A DNA stretch of 64,000 nucleotides, from positions 1-64,000 of the forward strand of contig CAIRAW010000009.1 in assembly GCA_903876735.1 (NCBI GenBank), given 5' to 3'. Both the position numbers and the translations under genes were made by a program. Source of the stretch: an uncultured beta proteobacterium (GTDB lineage Bacteria; Pseudomonadota; Gammaproteobacteria; Burkholderiales; Burkholderiaceae_C). The notes under the pieces were generated by a model, which saw nothing but the letters and a program-made list of their open reading frames with translations, did not search any database and was not told where the DNA came from. Position 1 is the stretch's first letter. The number at the start of each line of letters is the position of its first letter. Below are positions 8,605 through 17,029 of the stretch, piece after piece.

Positions 8605-9546
8605 CTAAACGCGGCCTAGCAGTGCGCCAACGTCAATAATCAGCGCGACACTGCCATCGCCCAAAATGGTGGCGCCTGAAACATTGGCAACTTTGCGGTA
8701 GTTGGTTTCAATATTCTTGACCACAACCTGCTGTTGACCCAACAGTTCATCGACCCACAAGGCCGCCTTGCGCGCTTCGCTTGCAACGATCACCAGAATA
8801 CCGCTGGTCGGCCCATTGCTGCGTCGCTCACTGCCAAAGACACTGGCCAGAGAAATAACGGGCAAATACTCGCCACGCACCTGCACCACCAGACCCTGGC
8901 CGTTCAGACTCTTGACATCGCTGGCGCGTGGCTGAAATGATTCCACCACATGGCTCAGCGGCAATAGATAGGTTTCAACCCCGACCTGAACCGACATGCC
9001 ATCCAGAATGGCCAGTGTCAACGGCAGCGAGATCCGGGTCGTCGTGCCCTGCCCCGGGCTGGAGTTCACGCTGACACTGCCGCCCAGGGCATGGATGTTG
9101 CGCCTGACAACGTCCATGCCAACACCCCGCCCCGAGACATCGGTCACCACCGTGGCGGTCGAGATACCGGGCAGGAAGATCAACTGCCAGACATCCTCGT
9201 CCGCCATGCCCTCGTCAAACAACTGGCCCTGAGACCGTGCGTTGGCCAGGATCTTCTCCCGGTTCAGTCCGACGCCATCGTCCTGAACCAGGAGCACAAT
9301 GTGACTGCCCTGGTGCGCGGCGCTCAACCGGATCTGGCCTATTTCACCCTTGCCACTGTGCTGGCGTAGAGCCGGCGTCTCGATGCCATGGTCAATGCTG
9401 TTACGCACCAGATGGGTCAATGGATCGATGATTCTCTCAATCAGGCCCTTGTCCAGTTCCGTGCTGTCGCCTTCTGTCACAAAATTGATGCGCTTGCCCA
9501 GTTTGCTCGACAGTTCATGCACCATGCGCGGAAAGCGCGAGAAGAC
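8605..9546 (-). pseudogene. cheA: cheA 3' fragment (ATPase and CheW-like domains only)
   Basis: About 314 codons match the C-terminal half of the chemotaxis kinase CheA. The fragment begins inside the region ahead of the ATPase domain (VFSRFPRMVHELS). It continues through the N box (LVRNSIDHGIE), the G boxes (DDGVGL, SGRGVGMDVV) and the CheW-like domain to the natural stop. The Hpt domain with the phosphorylated His, the P2 domain and the dimerisation helices are missing, so it cannot act as a kinase. The reading frame continues by chance to 9573 into antisense flhC sequence. The breakpoint is at about 9546/9547, where homology switches to flhC on the other strand. Confidence 0.9.
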
Positions 9547-9813
9547 AAGGCCTATCAGATCTATCTGGAACAAATGCCACCTGAGCCGGGACAGGATGCT
9601 GTTCTTTCGCTGACGCGTGCCTGGACACTGATCCGATTCCTGAAGAATTCGATGCTGTCAACCACGGATTGCAAGAAGTGCGGTGGCATTTTTATTGTGA
9701 GACCCCGTGGTGGTCACCGTTTTGTCTGTGGTCTATGTCATTTGCCGTCGCGGGCTGGCAAGACGCGAAAGGTCCTCGATGCAGCCAGTCTCGCGGCGCA
9801 GTCTGAAGCTTGA
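9547..9813 (+). pseudogene. flhC: flhC 3' fragment (flagellar master regulator)
   Basis: From 9547 the plus strand encodes the C-terminal ~88 residues of FlhC, the partner of FlhD in the flagellar master activator. Matches to the family are strong: KAYQIYLEQ, LTRAWTLIRF, the zinc-binding pairs CKKC and CGLC, and PPSRAGKTRK (here LPSRAGKTRK). The N-terminal half is absent; immediately upstream is antisense cheA. No start codon or flhD remains nearby. The gene is dead, fused in inverted orientation to the cheA fragment. Confidence 0.88.
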
Positions 9814-9913
9814 GTCGGCGCTGCCCTGGCATGGCAATCGCCGCTCGGCGTTGCTGATCTTGGCTGTCAGCTGGGCGCTGGCGCGCTGGTTCGATGCAGC
9901 ACTTGGGGCGTCA

Positions 9914-10414
9914 ATGAGTTTGACCGCACGCATGGAAGGCTTCCTGAAACTGGAGCGTTTCATCGACACCGACCCCGACCCCTTCATCGTCAAGGGCTTG
10001 CGCCTGGTGGTTGATGGCGTAGCCCAAGACACCATGCAGGAGATTCTTGAGATCGATATTTCAAGCTATGAGCGCGACCAGCGCCATGCCATCAAGGTCT
10101 GGGAGGCGGCCGGCGGCTACGCCCCGACCATCGGCATTCTGGGCGCCGTGCTCGGGCTGATCCGTGTCATGGAGAACCTGGCCGACCCGACCCTGCTGGG
10201 CAGCGGCATTGCAGTCGCCTTTGTTGCCACCATTTATGGCGTCGGCCTGGCCAACCTGATCTGCCTGCCCATCGCCAACAAGATCAAACAGCATGTGCAG
10301 CATGAAGTCCTCAAGCGCGAAATGCTGGCGCAGGCCTTCGTGAGCATAGGCCGCGGTGAGAACCTGCTGCTGATCCGCGAGCGCCTGAGCAGCCACTGGC
10401 AGCAAGAGACCTGA
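9914..10414 (+). pseudogene. Truncated flagellar stator subunit MotC/MotA
   Basis: The 166 residues from the ATG at 9914 match the MotC class of flagellar stator A subunits: the cytoplasmic segment (LTARMEGFLKLE), then GGYAPTIGILGAVLGLI and AVAFVATIYGVGLANL, the last two transmembrane helices with the proton-channel TM3/TM4 signature. The first ~70-80 residues with TM1 and TM2 cannot be found. The open frame extends back to 9779, but that part (WHGNRRSALLIL and so on) does not resemble the family. It probably suffered a deletion between flhC and motC. The downstream motD gene starts 1 nt after its stop. Confidence 0.75.
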
Positions 10415-10415
10415 A

Positions 10416-11174
10416 GTGAAGCGCAAACCGTATCCGGAAGAACCCGAGCACAACGACCGCTGGCTGGTCTCCTACGCCGACTTCATCACCCTCCTGTTCG
10501 CCTTTTTTGTCGTGATGTACGCCGTGTCATCGGTGCAGGACCACAAGGTGCGGCAATTGTCGGAATCGATTGGCCAGGCGCTCGGGAAGAAAGTCCACAT
10601 CAAGGCAGAAGCCGGCACGCCGCTGGCCCCTGCGGTGCCGGACCTGCTGCCGCAAAGCGTGGCGCGCCGGACGAAATCGACGGCCCAGCGCGAGCACAAG
10701 CAGATGACGCGCATGGCGCTGGCGCTTGACGAGCGACTCTCGGCGCTGGTCCGGCAGGGCACGGTCCGCGTGACCCGTTCCAGCCGCGGCATCAGCATCG
10801 AGATCAATGCCGCCATCCTGTTCGCACCGGCCGATGCGCGCCTGAATCCGGAGTCAATCGCGGCCCTGCAATCGATCGCTGAAGTTCTGCGCTTTCAGCC
10901 CAATGCCATTGAAGTCGAGGGCCACACGGACAACCGCGCCATCGAGACCACGGCCTACCCCTCAAACTGGGAACTATCGGCAGCGCGGGCCAGCCGTGTC
11001 GTGCGCCTGCTGATCGACTCCGGCATCGACGATCGGCGCCTGCTGGCGGTCGGTCACGCGGCGAACCGACCGGTAGCATCCAACGAAACAACCCAGGGCC
11101 GCTTGCGCAACCGCCGGGTTGAAATCCAGGTTCTGGCGGCGGACTCCAACGCCACGGGAACGCCAACACCATGA
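10416..11174 (+). CDS. motD: Flagellar stator subunit MotD/MotB (OmpA family)
   Basis: A 252-residue stator B subunit. A short cytoplasmic tail leads into a single transmembrane helix with the essential proton-binding Asp (D22 in VSYADFITLLFAFFV). A periplasmic linker and a peptidoglycan-binding OmpA domain follow at ~140-245 (EVEGHTDNRA and LRNRRVEIQV). The GTG start at 10416 lies 1 nt past the motC stop. The ORF is intact, but its MotC partner is truncated and the surrounding motility genes are wrecked, so it is probably on the way to becoming a pseudogene. It converges with the dehydratase gene. Confidence 0.85.
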   Translation: MKRKPYPEEPEHNDRWLVSYADFITLLFAFFVVMYAVSSVQDHKVRQLSESIGQALGKKVHIKAEAGTPLAPAVPDLLPQSVARRTKSTAQREHKQMTRMALALDERLSALVRQGTVRVTRSSRGISIEINAAILFAPADARLNPESIAALQSIAEVLRFQPNAIEVEGHTDNRAIETTAYPSNWELSAARASRVVRLLIDSGIDDRRLLAVGHAANRPVASNETTQGRLRNRRVEIQVLAADSNATGTPTP

Positions 11175-11181
11175 TGCCGCG

Positions 11182-13062
11182 TCAGGAATCGACCGCCGGC
11201 TGATCATGAAAACCGTGGACACAGGCACGCAGCACCTCACGCACGGCGATAACATCTTCGTCTTCGGCCGCCCGGCGCAGTTGCTGCAACTGCACTGACA
11301 GCTCGGGCCAGACCATGAAGTCTTCATGCGCCTTCATGATGCGCGAATGCGTTGTCGGAGTCGGGTTGTCGCCAATCAAGAGCTCTTCATAAAGCTTCTC
11401 GCCCGGTCGCAGTCCGATGAAGGCAAATTCAATATCGCCATCCAACTGCTGCGCGTCGCGCACCTTGAGCCCCGACAACTCGACCAGGCGGCGCGCCAGG
11501 TCAACGATCTTCACCGCCTCTCCCATCTCCAGCACAAACACCTCGCCGCCGCTGGCCATGACGGCGGCCTGCAGCACCAGTTGCGCGGCTTCGGGGATGG
11601 TCATGAAATAGCGGGTGACCTCGGGGTGCGTCACCGTCAGTGGTCCGCCGCGCGCGAGTTGCTCACGAAACATCGGCACGACACTGCCGCTTGAACCCAA
11701 TACATTGCCAAAGCGCACCATGCTGAAACAGGTCTCGCCCGGCCCGGCCTGGTGCGCCAGCGCCTGCAGGATGAGTTCGGCCATGCGTTTGCTGGCACCC
11801 ATCAGGTTGGTGGGACGCACCGCCTTGTCAGTCGACACCAGCACAAAGCGGGCCACACCGGCCTGCTGCGCGGCCTGCGCCATGTTGAGGGTGCCAAACA
11901 CATTGTTGACGATGCCCTCGGACGGGTTGCATTCGACCATGGGCACGTGCTTGTAGGCGGCAGCGTGGTAAACCGCATCGGGCCGGTAGCTGGTGCAAAT
12001 CCAGTCGAGGCGGCGGCGGTTGACCACACTGGCCAGCAAGGGCACCAGTTCCACCGCACAGGCCAGCGCTTCGCACCGGGCCTGCAACTCGCGCTGCAAC
12101 TCGTACAGGCTAAACTCATGGTGGTCGAGCAGCAGCAGGCGCTTCGGGCCCTGCTGCAAAATCTGGCGGCATAACTCGCTGCCAATGCTGCCAGCCGCAC
12201 CCGTTACCAGGATGGTCAGGCCGCGCAGCCCCTTGCCGAGCAAAGCGGCCTGCGGCGTCACGGCTTCGCGCCCAAGCAGGTCTTCAACGTCGAGTTCGCG
12301 AAAATCCTGCACCGTCACGCGCCCACTGGCCAGATCGGCCAGGCCCGGCAGAGTCCGGGTGTGAACCGGCAGCGTGCGCAAGCTCTGGATGATGCGGTTG
12401 CGCCGTTCGCGCGAGGCGCTTGGCATTGCCAGCAGGATGTCGCTGATGGCCAGATCGCGCACCACTTGGGCGATGGCCTCGGGTGCAAAAACCGGAATGC
12501 CGTCGATGGTCCGGCCGATCTTGGACGGGTCTTCGTCGATAAACCCGAGCAGCCTGGGATGGTCCCCAATCGCCATCGCCGACAAGGTCTGGACCCCGGC
12601 AGCCCCAGCGCCGTAAATCAGCATGCGCCCGCGATTGACCTGGTTGGCAACACTGCTGCCAGCCAGCCAGAAACGCGCCGAAGCGCGACTGCCGGCCACC
12701 ATCAGAAAGAAAACAATGGGCTGCAGAATGCCCAGCGTGAGCGGGAAAACCGGCCAGTTATGCCACCATAGCAAGGCAATGCGCAGCAGTGCGTAGAGCC
12801 CGATGGCGCGGGTGGTTGCCAGCATCGCGTCCAGCCCGGAGTAACGAAAAATGGCGCGGTAAAGCCCGAAACGGATAAAAATCGGCACGGCCAGAACCGG
12901 ACCCAGGAGGTAGACCCACCACTGCCCGCCCTGCGGCCAGTGCAGGGTTTCGAAGCGCAGCGAATAGGCAATCCAGGTCGACAGCAGCGCCGAGACAACG
13001 TCGATGCCAATCACAACCGCGCGCTTGACTCTGCGCGGCCAGTTCAGCGCCTGTCTAAACAT
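11182..13062 (-). CDS. CapD/WbpM-type nucleotide-sugar 4,6-dehydratase
   Basis: A 626-residue inner-membrane protein that likely converts UDP-GlcNAc or a similar sugar nucleotide to the 4-keto-6-deoxy form for surface polysaccharide. Four hydrophobic helices are at ~15-125, a first Rossmann-like region with YGAGAAGVQ near 150, and the catalytic NAD-binding domain from ~282 (VTGAAGSIGSELC). The active site has the Met-x3-Lys form typical of the large membrane dehydratases (M421, K425 in MGASKRMAE) in place of Tyr-x3-Lys. LRPGEKLYEELL near 551 is another family hallmark. It stands apart from the sugar-transferase genes further right. Confidence 0.88.
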   Translation of the reverse strand: MFRQALNWPRRVKRAVVIGIDVVSALLSTWIAYSLRFETLHWPQGGQWWVYLLGPVLAVPIFIRFGLYRAIFRYSGLDAMLATTRAIGLYALLRIALLWWHNWPVFPLTLGILQPIVFFLMVAGSRASARFWLAGSSVANQVNRGRMLIYGAGAAGVQTLSAMAIGDHPRLLGFIDEDPSKIGRTIDGIPVFAPEAIAQVVRDLAISDILLAMPSASRERRNRIIQSLRTLPVHTRTLPGLADLASGRVTVQDFRELDVEDLLGREAVTPQAALLGKGLRGLTILVTGAAGSIGSELCRQILQQGPKRLLLLDHHEFSLYELQRELQARCEALACAVELVPLLASVVNRRRLDWICTSYRPDAVYHAAAYKHVPMVECNPSEGIVNNVFGTLNMAQAAQQAGVARFVLVSTDKAVRPTNLMGASKRMAELILQALAHQAGPGETCFSMVRFGNVLGSSGSVVPMFREQLARGGPLTVTHPEVTRYFMTIPEAAQLVLQAAVMASGGEVFVLEMGEAVKIVDLARRLVELSGLKVRDAQQLDGDIEFAFIGLRPGEKLYEELLIGDNPTPTTHSRIMKAHEDFMVWPELSVQLQQLRRAAEDEDVIAVREVLRACVHGFHDQPAVDS

Positions 13063-13177
13063 CGCGTTGACACATGTTGGCCCATGGCAGGTGCTTGGCC
13101 ATGGCGTCGGGGTATCTCATCTTCACTTCCAGGTGAAGCCGGGTGGCTTGTTGCTGCCAATGGTAGCAGCAGCGAAC

Positions 13178-13960
13178 TCAGGCCGGCAGACCTCGGGCGG
13201 ACGCGTGAAAGCGGACCTGATTGCGGCCAGCGGCCTTGGCCTGGTACATGACGGCATCGGCCTGGCTCAGAAGACGCTCCTCGCTGCGGGCCTGACCCAG
13301 GAACAGCACAACACCGATGCTGACACTGCAAGCGTGTTGCACACGCACAGTCGGCCCGTCAGTGGCCGTACGCAGCGAATAGGGCTGCGCCAGCGCCGTG
13401 CGAATCGCCTCGGCCAGCACTGCGGCGTGTTCGCCAGCCTGCGCCATGTCCGGCGCCAGCTCATCGAGCAGCACCACAAACTCGTCACCCCCCAGGCGTG
13501 CCACCGTGTCGCTCGCGCCCACGCAACGACTCAGGCGAGCGGCGACCTCTATCAGCAGCTGGTCGCCAGCGCCGTGCCCGTATTGGTCGTTGACCGCCTT
13601 GAAATGATCCATATCCAGAAACAGCAGCGCGCCATGGCAACCGCTGCGGCTACCGGCCAGCATGGCCTGCGTCAGCCGCACGCGCAGCAGCAGGCGGTTG
13701 GCTAGGCCTGTCAATGCGTCGTTGTAGGCCAGCGTGCGGATGATTTGCTCATTCATCCTCAGTTGCGCGCTGGCGGCTCGCAGTTCCTGTTGCTCCATCT
13801 CAAGTTCGATCTGGCGCACGCGCAGTTCAAACAGGGTTTGCTGCGCCTGTTGCGGCGACAAATTCTTGTCGTTCTGCGCGACCGCACTCAAATAGTGCCG
13901 GGCCACGGCATCAAGACGCAAGCGCGAGGCTTGCGACCCCGATGGCAACTGATTGTTCAC
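13178..13960 (-). CDS. Soluble GGDEF diguanylate cyclase
   Basis: A 260-residue cytoplasmic protein. The N-terminal ~40 residues are unstructured, and a coiled-coil signalling helix (ELRVRQIELEMEQQELR, ~45-61) leads into a GGDEF domain (~75-250). The active site RLGGDEF (GGDEF at 157-161) is intact, so it should make c-di-GMP. The inhibitory RxxD site is absent: the equivalent residues are GASD. It lacks its own sensor domain. The helix motif is shared with the kinase at 14716-16806, which suggests functional linkage. It lies downstream of the response regulator gene on the same strand. Confidence 0.9.
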   Translation of the reverse strand: MNNQLPSGSQASRLRLDAVARHYLSAVAQNDKNLSPQQAQQTLFELRVRQIELEMEQQELRAASAQLRMNEQIIRTLAYNDALTGLANRLLLRVRLTQAMLAGSRSGCHGALLFLDMDHFKAVNDQYGHGAGDQLLIEVAARLSRCVGASDTVARLGGDEFVVLLDELAPDMAQAGEHAAVLAEAIRTALAQPYSLRTATDGPTVRVQHACSVSIGVVLFLGQARSEERLLSQADAVMYQAKAAGRNQVRFHASARGLPA

Positions 13961-14062
13961 GCGGCCATCATGCGTGAGGCGGACTGAACCCGCAATCAGA
14001 CGATTCTGATTTGTACCAGGATTATTCTGATGAAGGCTAAGGAAATCCCTAGGACTGCCGCC

Positions 14063-14719
14063 TTAATGCGCGGCCTGCGAGAAAACGGGGCCGGCAAGTC
14101 TGTGCTGCATGGCATAGCGCATCAGGTCGGCCATGCTGGGGGTGTTGAGCTTCTCCATCATCCGGACCTTGTGCGTGCTGACGGTCTTGTTGCTGATGGC
14201 GAGCTGGGTGGCGATCTCGTTCACCCCCAGGCCGCTGACCAGCAATTGAAACACCTGCAACTCGCGATCACTCAGCAGCTGATGGCGCGCGCGTCCAGAA
14301 GTCAATGTGTCGTCAAACAGCATCTTCTCGGCCAACCCGGGCGCAATAAAGGTCTGCCCGGCCGCCACCTGACGGATCGCCGGCAACAGAATGACCAGAT
14401 CGCAATCCTTGGTGATGTAGCCGCTGGCACCGTTCTTGATGGCGCGCACCGCCACATAGGGTTCGTTGTGCATGCTGAGCACCAGAATCGGCAGACCCGG
14501 GTAATGCGACTTGACCCGCGTGATCAGATCGGGTCCGCTGATGCCGGGCATGTCAAAGTCGAGCAGCAGGATGTCAACCGGAATCTGCCGCAGCAGCGCC
14601 AGCAGGTCAAAACCGTTGGCCGCCTCGCCCACCACCTGGAAGTCGTCGACCTGCGCAAAGATCTGCTTCAGGCCGCTGCGCACAATGGCGTGATCATCGG
14701 CCAGGATGATGCGAATCAT
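14063..14719 (-). CDS. NarL/FixJ-family response regulator
   Basis: A 218-residue DNA-binding response regulator. The receiver domain has acidic residues D8/D9 and phospho-acceptor D54 (LLLDFDMPG). A LuxR-type helix-turn-helix lies at ~148-205 (LSDRELQVFQLL, NKTVSTHKVRMMEKL). Its start overlaps the end of the kinase gene by 4 nt (ATGA), so the two form a cognate pair. Its targets are unknown; the diguanylate cyclase gene just downstream may belong to the same output. Confidence 0.92.
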   Translation of the reverse strand: MIRIILADDHAIVRSGLKQIFAQVDDFQVVGEAANGFDLLALLRQIPVDILLLDFDMPGISGPDLITRVKSHYPGLPILVLSMHNEPYVAVRAIKNGASGYITKDCDLVILLPAIRQVAAGQTFIAPGLAEKMLFDDTLTSGRARHQLLSDRELQVFQLLVSGLGVNEIATQLAISNKTVSTHKVRMMEKLNTPSMADLMRYAMQHRLAGPVFSQAAH

Positions 14720-16806
14720 GATTCTTCCCCTTGGTCAGCAAAATCAAACGGTATCACGACACTGACGGTCGTCCCCTGACCGATGGCGCTTTGAATCTCA
14801 AGCCGCCCGCCCAGCACATTGGCCCGCTCGCGCATGCCCAGCAGCCCAAACGATTTCTTCAGCCGCGCCAGCGCCACGTCAAAGCCCTGGCCGTCGTCGC
14901 GCACCTGAACCGACAACTCATCCCCAAGGTGACGCAGCTCGATATCAACCCGGCTCGCATGGGCGTAGCGCGCAATATTGGTCAGCGACTCCTGCACGAT
15001 GCGAAACACCACGACCGATCTTGTTTCATCAAGGTCAATGGCCTGGTCCTGCACGTGCAGCACACAGGGCAGACCGGTGCGCTTGGAAAACTCTTCGCGC
15101 AGCCATTCAATGGCACTGACCAGGCCCAGGTCCAGCGCCTGCGGACGCAGGTTCAGCGCCACGCCGCGCACGCCGTGGATGGCACGGTCAACCAGCGTCT
15201 TCATGTCGAGCACAAGCTCGGCCAAAGCCGGGTCCAGCTCGCAAAAGCGCATCTCCATGAGCAAGAGGTTCATGCGCAGCGCCGTCAGGACCTGGCCCAG
15301 TTCGTCATGGATTTCACGCGCAACATGCTTGCGTTCGTCCTCGCGCGCCTTCTCGTTTTGCGCCACCAGTTCGCGCAGGCGCTGGCGTGATTCGCCAAGC
15401 GCGGCATCGGCGCGGTGCGCCGTCAATTCTTCTTCGGCCAGCTTGCGCTCTGTGACGTCGGTGATAAACCCATGCCACAGGGTTGCACCATCGCCTTCGC
15501 GCTGCGCCAGCGCATTGCCCTGCAGCCAGCGCACCGTGCCGTCGTCAAACCGAACCCGGTATTCCTCGGTCCACGGGCTCAGGTCGCGGGCCGACTGCGC
15601 TATCGAGGCGATGACGCGGTCAAGGTCATCCGGGTGCACGCGATCGAGCACGATGGAGCCGTCTTCACGCGCTTGTTGCGGGCTGACGCGGTAGATGTCG
15701 TGGATCGCCTCGCTGGCATACAGGAAACTGCTACGCCCATCGGGACGCAACTCGTATTTGTAAACCAGGCCCGGCACCCGGTTGGCAATCTTCTGCAACA
15801 GCGCCAGCGCCTCGCCACGCTCCTGCTCCAGCCGCACGCGCGGGGTGATTTCGGTATGCACAATGACGACACTGCCGAAGGCGGCGTCGCCCATCGGCGT
15901 CACCTTCATGCTGAACCAGCGTTGCTGCTGCGGCGCATGGCAGGGGTATTCGAACGTGAAGCTCGGCAACCGCCCCTGCATCACGCCCTGGATGCCGGCC
16001 AGGGATTGCGCATCGCAGACCTTGAGGTAATTGGCGCCCGGGGTCATGGCACAGGCCGGGTCGTCGGCCATGGCGCCATTGTTGCTTGAAAAAACCTGCC
16101 ATGAGCGGTTGACCGCCAGCACCATGCCGGCGTGGTCAAGCACCACGATTTCATCTGAAATCGAGTCCAGAATGGTCTGCTTGAAGTGCTTGCTTTGCTG
16201 CAGTGCCGCTTTGGCCTGTATCTGCTCGCTGATGTCCGAGAGCACGATGCGCAGCACGGCTGGCGCGCCGCCGCTCGACACGGTCATCGCGTTCAGGCGG
16301 GTCCAGACCGCAAGGCCGTCCGCCTTGATCAGGCGCAGCTCGCAGGTTCGCGCCCCACCGCTGGCAACGATCTGCTGGCGCAGCGCGTAAAAAATGTCCT
16401 GGTCGTCGCGGTGCACAAAACGCGAGAAACGGTTCTTCAGCAGCGCACTGCGCGACACACCCATCATGCTGGCGCTGGTGAGGTTGGCCTCCAGAATCAG
16501 CCCCGTATCGCCCACCGTGCAATAGCCAACCGGCGCCATGTCGTAGAAGTCAAAATAGCGCGCTTGCGAGCTGTCGAGTTCAGCCAGGATGCGGCGCAAC
16601 TCTTCGTTCTGCATCTGCAGCTCGATCTGGTGCACGCGCAGCTCATGCAAGGTTTGCTGCCCGGTTTCAGGACGCAGCGCCTGCGCCTGGTGCGTCAAGG
16701 CGGGCAAGCCGCCGTCCAGACTTGCCTCGGCAAGTTGGCGCAGCGCCTGAGCCGATGCAAACCCCTGGTCCGTAGCATTCAATGTGCCGTCCTTCGTTTG
16801 AGCCAT
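14716..16806 (-). CDS. PAS-domain sensor histidine kinase, NarX-type (HisKA_3)
   Basis: A 696-residue kinase with no obvious transmembrane helix. A coiled-coil helix (LHELRVHQIELQMQNEELR) lies near 53-71. Three PAS modules follow at ~80-200, 215-340 and 350-470, the last a PAS_3 type with WTEEYRVRFDDGTVRW. The HisKA_3 dimerisation domain has the phospho-His in REIHDELGQ, and an ATPase domain follows (QESLTNIARYAHAS, DDGQGFD, GLLGMRERA). The open frame continues to 16926 but that part runs through a terminator and the tRNA-Lys gene, so I use the ATG at 16806 (MAQTKDG). It phosphorylates the overlapping downstream regulator. Confidence 0.92.
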   Translation of the reverse strand: MAQTKDGTLNATDQGFASAQALRQLAEASLDGGLPALTHQAQALRPETGQQTLHELRVHQIELQMQNEELRRILAELDSSQARYFDFYDMAPVGYCTVGDTGLILEANLTSASMMGVSRSALLKNRFSRFVHRDDQDIFYALRQQIVASGGARTCELRLIKADGLAVWTRLNAMTVSSGGAPAVLRIVLSDISEQIQAKAALQQSKHFKQTILDSISDEIVVLDHAGMVLAVNRSWQVFSSNNGAMADDPACAMTPGANYLKVCDAQSLAGIQGVMQGRLPSFTFEYPCHAPQQQRWFSMKVTPMGDAAFGSVVIVHTEITPRVRLEQERGEALALLQKIANRVPGLVYKYELRPDGRSSFLYASEAIHDIYRVSPQQAREDGSIVLDRVHPDDLDRVIASIAQSARDLSPWTEEYRVRFDDGTVRWLQGNALAQREGDGATLWHGFITDVTERKLAEEELTAHRADAALGESRQRLRELVAQNEKAREDERKHVAREIHDELGQVLTALRMNLLLMEMRFCELDPALAELVLDMKTLVDRAIHGVRGVALNLRPQALDLGLVSAIEWLREEFSKRTGLPCVLHVQDQAIDLDETRSVVVFRIVQESLTNIARYAHASRVDIELRHLGDELSVQVRDDGQGFDVALARLKKSFGLLGMRERANVLGGRLEIQSAIGQGTTVSVVIPFDFADQGEES

Positions 16807-16843
16807 CGGGTCCGTTGGCGCACCCGTGACGCCGCCAGAAAAA

Positions 16844-16874
16844 AGCCCGCTAGCGATTAGATAGCGGGCTTTTC
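16844..16874 (-). terminator. Terminator of tRNA-Lys
   Basis: A 9-bp perfect stem (AGCCCGCTA/TAGCGGGCT) with a 9-nt loop lies 24 nt beyond the CCA end of tRNA-Lys. It has A/T runs on both sides, so it ends tRNA transcription on the minus strand just before the kinase gene. Confidence 0.85.
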
Positions 16875-16893
16875 TTGTGCCGTACGGCTCATT

Positions 16894-16969
16894 TGGTGGG
16901 ATGTGCGGGGGTCGAACCCACGACAAACGGATTAAAAGTCCGCTGCTCTACCAACTGAGCTAACATCCC
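16894..16969 (-). tRNA. tRNA-Lys (anticodon TTT)
   Basis: A complete 76-nt cloverleaf with encoded CCA. The acceptor stem is GGGATGT/ACATCCC, the D arm contains AGCTCAGTTGGTAGAGC, the anticodon stem-loop is CGGACTTTTAATCCG (loop CTTTTAA, anticodon TTT) and the T arm GTGGGTTCGACCCCCGC. The discriminator base is A. Confidence 0.96.
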
Positions 16970-17029
16970 GAATCTTCTTTTCTGCGTCGTTTTCACTGCA
17001 CAGGAAAGGGTCGAATTGTAGCTTTCTTT

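Noticed and set aside
9547-9573. CheA start at an apparent ATG at 9573
   Set aside because: Codons upstream of 9546 are antisense flhC, not CheA; the Met there is chance.
9815-9913. MotC N-terminus in another frame upstream of 9914
   Set aside because: I read the neighbouring frames and found no stretch resembling MotA/MotC TM1-TM2.
16807-16926. 40-residue N-terminal extension of the PAS kinase
   Set aside because: It crosses the tRNA-Lys terminator and part of the tRNA itself.
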